Assembly: GCA_023230535.1 (NCBI GenBank)
Contig: JALNXC010000122.1
Span: forward strand, 1 to 5,076
Direction: 5' to 3'
DNA: 5,076 nt
From: Alkaliphilus sp.
GTDB taxonomy: Bacteria; Bacillota; Clostridia; Peptostreptococcales; Natronincolaceae
In this document: positions 1 through 5,076 of the stretch, piece by piece
Numbering within the stretch: the stretch's first letter is position 1
Layout: the number at the start of each line of letters is the position of its first letter
The notes under the pieces: generated by a model
The model's input: the letters and a program-made list of their open reading frames with translations, nothing else
What the model was told of the DNA's origin: nothing
Database searches by the model: none
Program-made: the position numbers and the translations under genes

Positions 1-722
1 GGAAAGTCATTCATCATTTCCGCATAACCGTAGATAAGCGCCAATGGTGTACGTAAATCATGGGATATATTAGCCATAAGCTCCCGTCTCAGCTTATCAA
101 CTTTTGAAAGCTCTATAGCTGTATGATTAAGGGTATCTGATAATTCGTGTATTTCTTTATATCCTCCGCTATAAAACTGAACATCATAATTACCTTTCGC
201 AAGCGTTTTAGCACTATTATTAAGGCTTTCTATAGGTTTTGATACCATCCTCGCAATGATTAAAGCTAAAATCACCGATAATACCAGCATAATCATTGTT
301 ACATAGTATAATTGAACTTTTATTGTAGAAATAGTTGCATCAATAGGAGAAATAATGGCATGGAAAACAAAGGAAACCGTTCTTCCGTCAAATGCAAGAA
401 AATCCTTAGTCTCTGTTATTGCTTCCCGTATTGGAGGTTTATCCCTTGGCCCCGTCTTTGCCGGAGGGATAAAGTCATGCAAAGGTGTAACTATGATTTC
501 CCGATTTTCCGCTAAATCTTTTAAAAGCAGATTAAGATTGGGACTATCAATGTTTTCCTCAACTAATACCATGGCTTTACTTATTTCCTGCTTTCTAATT
601 CCCTTGTACATTTTATCAAGAAAGATAGTTTGTAATAACCATAATAACACAAGTAAAAGTGCACAAAATCCCAATAGAAATATAAATATTCTCCACATTA
701 ATCTCTTTGAATTTTTCATCAT
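1..722 (-). CDS. Sensor histidine kinase, partial (C-terminus beyond left edge)
   Basis: This is a membrane sensor kinase that autophosphorylates on a histidine and passes the phosphate to a response regulator, almost certainly the one encoded just upstream. Reading the minus strand from 722 gives 240 open codons that run off the left edge. Visible parts are a basic N-terminus, a first membrane helix at about residues 10-33, an extracytoplasmic sensor region of roughly 100 residues (34-135) with a Pro-rich stretch near 86-98, a second helix at about 136-157, a HAMP linker (about 158-210, Pro163) and the start of the HisKA domain. The H-box reads NISHDLRTPLALIYGY, with the phospho-acceptor at His221. 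The ATPase domain lies outside the window. The start is either ATG 722-720 or the adjacent ATG 719-717. GAGGG inside the end of the regulator gene serves as ribosome-binding site, 5 or 8 bases upstream respectively. The one-base gap to the regulator stop implies co-transcription and translational coupling. The signal sensed cannot be read from the sequence. Confidence 0.93.
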   Translation of the reverse strand, partial: MMKNSKRLMWRIFIFLLGFCALLLVLLWLLQTIFLDKMYKGIRKQEISKAMVLVEENIDSPNLNLLLKDLAENREIIVTPLHDFIPPAKTGPRDKPPIREAITETKDFLAFDGRTVSFVFHAIISPIDATISTIKVQLYYVTMIMLVLSVILALIIARMVSKPIESLNNSAKTLAKGNYDVQFYSGGYKEIHELSDTLNHTAIELSKVDKLRRELMANISHDLRTPLALIYGYAEMMNDF

Positions 723-723
723 A

Positions 724-1410
724 TCAACCCTCAAACCGATAACCTAAGCCCCGTAGTGTTACAATGAACTTTGCATAGGGACCTAAAGACTTTCTAAGCA
801 ACTTAATGTGAGTATCCAATGTTCTGTCATCACCGAAGTAATCAAATCCCCAGACTTCTTCTAATATTTTCTCTCGCGGAACGGCAATATTTTTATTACG
901 AATCAAGAAAAATAATAAATCATATTCTTTAGGTGCCATATTTATGAGAATACCGTCAATTAATACTTTATAGGCGGTTAAATCCACTACAAGTCCCTCT
1001 TTTTGAAAAACAGTATGGGTACTGTCTTTATTGTCTATCTCTGTACTCTTACGGGTGCGTCTTAAAATAGCGTTAATACGCATCATAATTTCTTTGGATG
1101 AAAAGGGTTTAACCACATAATCATCTATACCGATTTCAAATCCTAAGATTTTATCGTATTCTTCGCCTCTTGCAGAAAGCATCAAAACAGGTGTGTCCGA
1201 AGTTTCCCGGATTTTCTTTACAGCGGAAAATCCGTCAAGCTCCGGCATCATAATATCCATAATTATTATATCAAACATCTCATTTTTACAGATTTCAACT
1301 GCTTCCATGCCGTCTGAAGCTTCTCTGACCTCGTGTCCTTCAAAGATAGCGTATCTTTTTAATACTGCCCTGAGTCCCTTTTCGTCATCACAGATTAAAA
1401 TTTTTGCCAT
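724..1410 (-). CDS. OmpR/PhoB-family response regulator
   Basis: This is a DNA-binding transcription regulator of a two-component system, 228 residues long, the usual length for the family. The receiver domain (about 2-118) has the acidic pair Asp8-Asp9, the phospho-acceptor Asp52 in MDIMMPELDG, the switch Ser79 in LMLSARGE and Lys101 in VVKPF. The C-terminal winged-helix domain (about 130-228) has the typical recognition-helix segment RTLDTHIKLLRKSLG (196-210) and ends with the wing signature TLRGLGYRF. No key residue is missing. The start at ATG 1410 is supported by a Shine-Dalgarno sequence just upstream. The histidine kinase gene starts one base after the stop, so the two form an operon. 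The VTC-DUF4956-CotH unit lies 182 bases upstream on the same strand. That makes it a candidate target, but this is inference from position. The exact subfamily (PhoP, VanR, KdpE and so on) cannot be decided by eye. Confidence 0.97.
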   Translation of the reverse strand: MAKILICDDEKGLRAVLKRYAIFEGHEVREASDGMEAVEICKNEMFDIIIMDIMMPELDGFSAVKKIRETSDTPVLMLSARGEEYDKILGFEIGIDDYVVKPFSSKEIMMRINAILRRTRKSTEIDNKDSTHTVFQKEGLVVDLTAYKVLIDGILINMAPKEYDLLFFLIRNKNIAVPREKILEEVWGFDYFGDDRTLDTHIKLLRKSLGPYAKFIVTLRGLGYRFEG

Positions 1411-1413
1411 TTT

Positions 1414-1423
1414 ATCACCACCT
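1414..1423 (-). promoter_or_regulatory. Ribosome-binding site of the response regulator
   Basis: On the minus strand AGGTGGTGAT precedes the start codon by three bases, with the AGGTGG core seven bases away. GGTGAT matches the part of the anti-Shine-Dalgarno complement that extends past GGAGG. It fixes ATG 1410 as the start. Confidence 0.75.
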
Positions 1424-1467
1424 ATATTCTCACAATAAATATACCATTATTATTACAGGCTGCGCAA

Positions 1468-1493
1468 TGCAATTTAAATTATAAAGTATTGCA
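1468..1493 (-). promoter_or_regulatory. Candidate -10 box within an inverted repeat, upstream of the response regulator
   Basis: On the minus strand a perfect TATAAT (1483-1478) lies 67 bases before the regulator start. It is framed by TGCAAT (1493-1488) and ATTGCA (1473-1468), a perfect 6-bp inverted repeat with a 14-base spacer. No good TTGACA-like -35 sits 16-18 bases upstream; at 17 bases the hexamer is CAAATA. If this is a promoter it is probably weak or activator-dependent. The surrounding repeat could be a repressor or activator site. TATAAT hexamers are common in A+T-rich DNA, so this is a modest call. Confidence 0.35.
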
Positions 1494-1592
1494 GGCATAT
1501 TATTTGTTACAGTTCAGACCTTGCATATATTTATATTTTTTATTATAGATTATTAATACTTGATTAAGATTACGTTGTGGAAAGGCTTAATT

Positions 1593-3575
1593 TCAATACC
1601 TTCTCTTAAATTTTGAAAGAAGGTATGTGTTTGCTAATACTAAAAGAACTAATACACCTATCACAATTGCATACCCTGGATTCACAGAATTAGTACCTCC
1701 TATATCATTTGATTTTCCTTGTCTATTCCGCTCATCTTGCCCGATGAAATTACGATTATTTCTGTTTTCAAAGCCATATTTATTGAAACTTTTAGCCATT
1801 TCCTCCAGTCTATTAACTTCCTCGGCATCCAAGCCCAAATCTAAAAGCTTTTCATGAATATCATCGCTTATTTGTCCGCCGTTTTCTTGCAATATAGACA
1901 TGGCTTCTCGCATTTTGGACATATCAGTCATTTCCTCAGGATTGCCCCATCTGCTACCGCTTTCTTCTCCCCCGCCTTGAATACCTCTTTGTACACCGGG
2001 TTTGCCTCGGATTCCTTGTTCGCCAGGACCTCCTCCGACATTCATAAAGCTGCCTAAATCAGATAGATTTATGCCGTCGCCGCTGATCAATAAATCTTTA
2101 TTTGCATTTTGTCCTTCTGTAGTTGAAGGAATTGTTCCGTTAAGTTGACCCTCTATGCTCTCAGCTCTCAATGCTACTAATTCTTTTAGAATAGGCAATG
2201 AAGCAGTATATTTTTCATAAGTAGTGAAAGATGTAGTATCATTCTTTACATAATCGTTAATTTTTTCATCCAAAGCATTTATAGTTTCCTCAAAGATGCC
2301 ACCTTTGAAATATTCCTCTACAATCTGAGTTAAATATTCATGGTATTTTTCTTTGTATTCAGGGACTTCCAAAAGCTTGTTTATAAGAGGTCTGTCTTCC
2401 ATACTGACTCCGCTAACCGGTGTATCAATGGGAAAATTGATAGTGTTGCTTGCATTACCTCCTTGAAAGCCACCGAAAGCCAAGTTATAGTCCCAAGGCA
2501 AAATGCTGATTTTTCCGTCATGCTCATATATATAGTAATTTTGAGCCATGGAAGATGAATAGCTGTCAAGATTAACTACTACAGTATGCGCTGCCAAATA
2601 TCGCAATATTTCGTCCACATCAAAATACTTTTCTAAATCCGTACCATCATTTAAATTTTTAAGAGCTTTAACTACTCTGTTCTTATCTTTATCATTGTTC
2701 TTTTTAAACTCCGTATTATCAAATATATCACTATAGTTGCTTATATTGTCATCGGTATAAACAAGGTTTCCTCCGCCACCACCCATGCCTCCCGGAAATC
2801 CTCCACCTTGACCTTGAGGGAACCTTTCAGCACCTTTGCTTTGTTCCGGCGGGTTTTTATTGCTATTATCTTTCGGTTCACTTTCCTTTCTATTTCGGGA
2901 TTGTCGTGGTTCGTCACGAGGAATAACATTCCCCTCTATAAAATCCTCACGATGTCCCTTCTGAATTTTTACATTATATAGCTGTCCTTCGGAAGTATCG
3001 TAAACCCGGTCAAGAAAGGATTTTTCATACCTCTCCAAAGCAATATAAAATCCGAAATACTCTCCATTAACAGTTATTTTAGCATAATTCATGAGGGGTG
3101 ACGGCACACCGATATAATTCATAATATCGTATGAAAGGTAATCTTTCATATAGGTGTTGTCTCCTATAATATTATTTATACAAAAGCTGTCCAGTCCGTA
3201 GTAAGTTTTTCCTTTTTGATATTTGTTAAATTTAAAATGAAGACTATATCTGTCGCTGTCTCTCATCTGTGAAACCTGCGTTAAACTGGAATTGCCTTTT
3301 GTGCGTAACCCGACAGAGTCGAATGTTTCTCCGTTTATTGTTAAATCAGCGGGTATATATTCCTTTGCAGCAGGATTATTGAGCAGCTCTTGCCAACCTT
3401 CTTTGTCAACCTGAATATCTATTACTAGGATTTCATCTCCAAATAATTTTGACTCGTATTTCACTGTCTTTGTATTCGGATTAGCTTGAACATAGTAAAC
3501 TATGAATATACAAGCAAGCAGTGATAGGAAAAGGAGTGTAAAGACTATTTTATTCAGATATTTACTATTTATCAT
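1593..3575 (-). CDS. CotH-family protein kinase, membrane-anchored at both ends
   Basis: CotH proteins are atypical protein kinases; Bacillus subtilis CotH phosphorylates spore-coat proteins. This 660-residue member is much longer than that protein (about 360 residues). It has an N-terminal signal anchor (about 8-30), a CotH kinase domain (about 45-480) and a second hydrophobic helix near the C-terminus (about 634-654) followed by basic KFKRRY. Most of the protein should therefore lie outside the membrane, tethered at both ends. Motifs seen are LRTKGNSS (90-97) in the nucleotide-binding part, NLDSYSSSMAQNYY with Asp337, and LPWDYNLAFGG with Asp362. By family comparison the two aspartates should be the catalytic and metal-binding residues. 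A charged, low-complexity and Gly-rich stretch (about 215-270) interrupts the domain. A second Gly-rich stretch (514-536) precedes a small helical region (545-600). The gene starts 28 bases after the DUF4956 stop, so it is the third gene of that operon. Substrates are unknown. A spore role is possible but is not shown by the sequence. Confidence 0.93.
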   Translation of the reverse strand: MINSKYLNKIVFTLLFLSLLACIFIVYYVQANPNTKTVKYESKLFGDEILVIDIQVDKEGWQELLNNPAAKEYIPADLTINGETFDSVGLRTKGNSSLTQVSQMRDSDRYSLHFKFNKYQKGKTYYGLDSFCINNIIGDNTYMKDYLSYDIMNYIGVPSPLMNYAKITVNGEYFGFYIALERYEKSFLDRVYDTSEGQLYNVKIQKGHREDFIEGNVIPRDEPRQSRNRKESEPKDNSNKNPPEQSKGAERFPQGQGGGFPGGMGGGGGNLVYTDDNISNYSDIFDNTEFKKNNDKDKNRVVKALKNLNDGTDLEKYFDVDEILRYLAAHTVVVNLDSYSSSMAQNYYIYEHDGKISILPWDYNLAFGGFQGGNASNTINFPIDTPVSGVSMEDRPLINKLLEVPEYKEKYHEYLTQIVEEYFKGGIFEETINALDEKINDYVKNDTTSFTTYEKYTASLPILKELVALRAESIEGQLNGTIPSTTEGQNANKDLLISGDGINLSDLGSFMNVGGGPGEQGIRGKPGVQRGIQGGGEESGSRWGNPEEMTDMSKMREAMSILQENGGQISDDIHEKLLDLGLDAEEVNRLEEMAKSFNKYGFENRNNRNFIGQDERNRQGKSNDIGGTNSVNPGYAIVIGVLVLLVLANTYLLSKFKRRY

Positions 3576-3583
3576 AGCTTTTT

Positions 3584-3590
3584 CCTTCCT
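3584..3590 (-). promoter_or_regulatory. Ribosome-binding site of the CotH-family gene
   Basis: On the minus strand AGGAAGG lies eight bases before ATG 3575, inside the 28-base gap after the DUF4956 stop. It supports this start and independent translation initiation. Confidence 0.7.
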
Positions 3591-3603
3591 TTAGCTTTTC
3601 ATT

Positions 3604-4272
3604 CTACATATAGTAATCGCCACTATAGCTAACTAAAACAGCATTTGAAACTCCGTCAATATCCAAAAGCTTATTGACAAATCCAACAGAAGAATCTTTA
3701 AGCCTAACTTCAACAGTAAGCTCGATATTGTTCTTGGAGACATTTTTTGATTTAACTATATGCTTTTTTGTGTCTCTTTTTAGCATTACAAGAGAATTTG
3801 TTTCTGCCTCTTCGTCATCTATGTTTAAAACTACAATATAAGAAGTGTCCACAGTTTTCCTGTTTACAAAAATAAATAGGATTAATCCGATTAACAATGA
3901 ACCGATAACTACAAGGGGAATCAATCCCACCCCGATGATGATACCCGCCGTTATCGTCCAAAAAAGATATACCAAATCTAGAGGTTCTTTAACCACTGTT
4001 CTGAAACGAACTATGGATAAGGCTCCCACCATCCCCAAGGATGCAATCAGATTTGAAGTTACCGCTAAAATTACTAAGGTAGTAATGAGGTTCATCCCAA
4101 TCAGGGCAATTCCAAAAGATGATGAATACATAACACCCATATAGGTTTTTTTATATACCGTAAAAATAAAAAGTCCGATGATCAGTGAAATAGCGAGTGC
4201 CGTCAATATATCCGGTATTGAAAAAGTTGCAGCTTTATTGAGATAGGTAAATTTTAATAGTTCTTCTAACAT
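3604..4272 (-). CDS. DUF4956-family multi-pass membrane protein
   Basis: This is a 222-residue integral membrane protein of the DUF4956 type, of unknown function. Hydrophobic helices are visible at about 20-40, 53-78, 101-115 and 116-136, so there are three or four membrane passes. Between them lies the conserved family signature GMVGALSIVRFRTVVKEPLD (80-99). Its Arg89, Arg91 and Lys95 make a strongly basic patch at a membrane boundary. A soluble C-terminal domain (about 142-222) of alternating strands and helices ends in SYSGDYYM and looks like a small alpha/beta regulatory domain; its fold is inferred. The gene starts 20 bases after the VTC stop and has its own ribosome-binding site. Members of this family are found next to or fused with VTC domains. 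That makes a membrane partner or polymer-handling role for the upstream enzyme reasonable, but unproven. A resemblance of the GALSIVRFRT motif to MgtC-type membrane motifs was considered and is not strong enough to name. Confidence 0.88.
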   Translation of the reverse strand: MLEELLKFTYLNKAATFSIPDILTALAISLIIGLFIFTVYKKTYMGVMYSSSFGIALIGMNLITTLVILAVTSNLIASLGMVGALSIVRFRTVVKEPLDLVYLFWTITAGIIIGVGLIPLVVIGSLLIGLILFIFVNRKTVDTSYIVVLNIDDEEAETNSLVMLKRDTKKHIVKSKNVSKNNIELTVEVRLKDSSVGFVNKLLDIDGVSNAVLVSYSGDYYM

Positions 4273-4280
4273 AAGTGATT

Positions 4281-4286
4281 CCCCTT
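4281..4286 (-). promoter_or_regulatory. Ribosome-binding site of the DUF4956 gene
   Basis: On the minus strand AAGGGG lies eight bases before ATG 4272, within the 20-base gap after the VTC gene. It is weaker than the GAGGAGGT in front of the VTC gene. Confidence 0.6.
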
Positions 4287-4292
4287 TTCTTT

Positions 4293-4967
4293 TTATACTA
4301 ATCTTGATACAACATATTTTGAGAATTCCGTTTCATGCCTGCTATCTATTTGTATTACCTGATGGATAACCTCCGGAATAAAACCATCATATTTGATTTC
4401 AAGTATCGTAGCTTTGGCAGCAGGAATAGTTACAAGCTCCGAATCAAACAAGCCTAAAACATTATTTGAAGTTTTAATGTATTTATCCAAGGTAATACGA
4501 ACATTTCCGGCAGGGAATATATACGCCTTCCGTATGTATTCAACAATGGTTTTCGGTCTTAGATTTTGATATTTTATCTTGGTATAAAGCTCCATAAAAA
4601 GAGGATTTTCCTCTACCTTTAAAACATCATAATTGCCGGTTAAAATAGCTTCGCATTGTTCCTTCGTTATAAGAGCATTAGTTTTATAACATAATCTGTT
4701 TGCTTTTGCTTTTTTTTCAAGGCGGATAAATGACGAATCATCATTATATAGACGAATTCTGAATTTTTCACGCCTGCTTATCCCTGACAATTTCTCTGTT
4801 ACGGCTTTATCGGAATAATTATCAAAATATAGGCTCCTGATCTTATAACCACTGTCTTCCACCGAGTTCTTATCTAATTGTACAATATGCTTTAGCTTAG
4901 ATGAAATCTGGATATAATCGGACATATTTATATATAATTTGTGTTCGTGTCGACCCTTTCCTTTCAT
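4293..4967 (-). CDS. VTC-domain (polyphosphate polymerase-like) protein
   Basis: VTC domains belong to the triphosphate-tunnel metalloenzyme fold. In yeast Vtc4 the domain makes polyphosphate from ATP inside a tunnel lined by basic residues, with a glutamate holding the metal. This 224-residue protein is essentially a bare VTC domain with no SPX domain and no membrane helix, so it should be cytosolic. Basic and acidic tunnel motifs occur in the expected order: RHEHKLYI (6-13), YKIRSLYFDN (41-50), REKFRIRLYND (66-76), FIRLEKKAKANR (80-91), EYIRKAYIF (143-151), NVRITLDKYI (155-164) and LEIKYDGFIP (189-198, with Glu190 as likely metal ligand). A late FSKY (Lys217) could match the C-terminal catalytic lysine of Vtc4. 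The start is fixed by GAGGAGGT five bases upstream. It is the first gene of a unit with DUF4956 and CotH genes. Polyphosphate synthesis is inferred from the family; another triphosphate chemistry is possible. Confidence 0.92.
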   Translation of the reverse strand: MKGKGRHEHKLYINMSDYIQISSKLKHIVQLDKNSVEDSGYKIRSLYFDNYSDKAVTEKLSGISRREKFRIRLYNDDSSFIRLEKKAKANRLCYKTNALITKEQCEAILTGNYDVLKVEENPLFMELYTKIKYQNLRPKTIVEYIRKAYIFPAGNVRITLDKYIKTSNNVLGLFDSELVTIPAAKATILEIKYDGFIPEVIHQVIQIDSRHETEFSKYVVSRLV

Positions 4968-4972
4968 CCTTT

Positions 4973-4980
4973 ACCTCCTC
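4973..4980 (-). promoter_or_regulatory. Strong ribosome-binding site of the VTC gene
   Basis: On the minus strand GAGGAGGT, a near-perfect Shine-Dalgarno sequence, lies five bases before ATG 4967. It begins three bases after a 15-bp stem-loop, so folding or protein binding there could affect access to it. Confidence 0.85.
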
Positions 4981-4983
4981 TCT

Positions 4984-5017
4984 TGAATCTCGCTACCTTT
5001 CAAGATAACGAGATTCA
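4984..5017 (-). promoter_or_regulatory. Leader stem-loop just upstream of the VTC ribosome-binding site
   Basis: Read on the minus strand, 5017-5003 pairs with 4998-4984 to give a 15-bp stem with a four-base UGAA loop (5002-4999). The outer nine pairs are perfect: TGAATCTCG against CGAGATTCA. The inner six contain two G-U wobbles (5008/4993 and 5005/4996). There is no bulge. The stem is followed by AGA and then the Shine-Dalgarno sequence, and there is no T-run on either strand, so it is not an intrinsic terminator. A role in mRNA stability or translational control, or as a protein site, is inferred. Confidence 0.7.
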
Positions 5018-5035
5018 TTATGGTGTTAATTGTAT

Positions 5036-5041
5036 ATTATA
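5036..5041 (-). promoter_or_regulatory. Candidate -10 box of the VTC-DUF4956-CotH operon
   Basis: A perfect TATAAT is read on the minus strand 5041-5036. Transcription would begin near 5029, giving a leader of about 60 bases that carries the stem-loop close to its 5' end. The -35 position holds only A+T-rich sequence with no TTGACA-like hexamer. The promoter may therefore need an activator, or the hexamer may be accidental. The remainder, up to the window edge at 5076, shows no coding sequence. Confidence 0.4.
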
Positions 5042-5076
5042 AAACTGAATTACAAATGTTTTATATCTGAACTTTA

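Larger units (their letters stand above)
1411..1592 (-). other. Intergenic region between the CotH gene and the two-component operon
   Basis: This 182-base A+T-rich gap has no reading frame worth calling. It lacks a G+C-rich hairpin with a T-run, so read-through from the CotH gene into the regulator gene is possible. It also contains two TATAAT hexamers on the minus strand (1483-1478 and 1547-1542) and a 6-bp inverted repeat around the first. The regulator operon may therefore have its own promoter as well. Confidence 0.6.

Noticed and set aside
355..747. Plus-strand open frame of 130 codons opposite the histidine kinase
   Set aside because: The minus strand encodes a kinase with membrane helices, HAMP and a clear H-box across this stretch. 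The plus frame has no recognisable domain and no good ribosome-binding site.
1542..1547. A second TATAAT on the minus strand as promoter of the regulator operon
   Set aside because: No -35-like hexamer lies at a suitable distance and the surrounding DNA is almost purely A+T, so chance occurrence is likely.
1563..1591. Inverted repeat ATTAAG/CTTAAT just after the CotH stop, as a transcription terminator
   Set aside because: The stem is only six pairs, five of them A-T, with a 17-base loop and no T-run directly after it on the minus strand. It does not meet the usual pattern of an intrinsic terminator.
1968..2036. Gly-rich part of the CotH-family protein as a true collagen-like repeat
   Set aside because: Only a few Gly-x-x steps are in register and they are quickly interrupted, so it is better described as a Gly-rich linker.
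3845..4144. Plus-strand open frame of 99 codons opposite the DUF4956 gene
   Set aside because: It mirrors the conserved membrane segments of the minus-strand gene and has no family features of its own.
4984..5017. The leader stem-loop as an intrinsic terminator of an upstream gene or of a plus-strand transcript
   Set aside because: Neither strand has a run of T after the stem. On the minus strand it is followed directly by a Shine-Dalgarno sequence and a start codon.

Overview
The window is A+T-rich and all five genes lie on the minus strand, so transcription runs from right to left. Low G+C content, strong GGAGG-type ribosome-binding sites, an OmpR-type two-component pair and a CotH-family protein with a Gly-rich insert all point to a low-G+C Gram-positive bacterium, most likely in the Clostridia. 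No species-level marker is visible.

Layout in transcription order. The right edge (5076 to 4968) is a non-coding leader. It holds a candidate -10 box (5036-5041) and a perfect-to-wobble 15-bp stem-loop (4984-5017) that ends three bases before the Shine-Dalgarno sequence of the first gene. A tight three-gene unit follows: a VTC-domain (polyphosphate-polymerase-like) protein (4967-4293), a DUF4956-type membrane protein (4272-3604), and a CotH-family protein kinase anchored by a membrane segment at each end (3575-1593). The gaps are 20 and 28 bases, each with a clear ribosome-binding site. After a 182-base gap without a convincing terminator come an OmpR/PhoB-type response regulator (1410-724) and, one base after its stop, a membrane sensor histidine kinase (722 to beyond the left edge). 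The kinase is cut just after its phospho-acceptor histidine.

How the genes may work together. VTC domains polymerise phosphate from ATP, or are TTM-fold relatives using similar chemistry. CotH proteins are atypical secreted or surface protein kinases. DUF4956 is a small multi-pass membrane family found beside or fused to VTC domains. The order cytosolic nucleotide/phosphate enzyme, membrane protein, surface kinase suggests a membrane-linked phosphate or envelope-modification module. The adjacent two-component system is a plausible regulator. Its involvement is inferred from position and from a weak shared motif in the two upstream regions.

The most unusual sequence signal is the leader stem-loop in front of the VTC gene. 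The most interesting biology is the VTC-DUF4956-CotH module, whose biochemical product is not established as far as I know.
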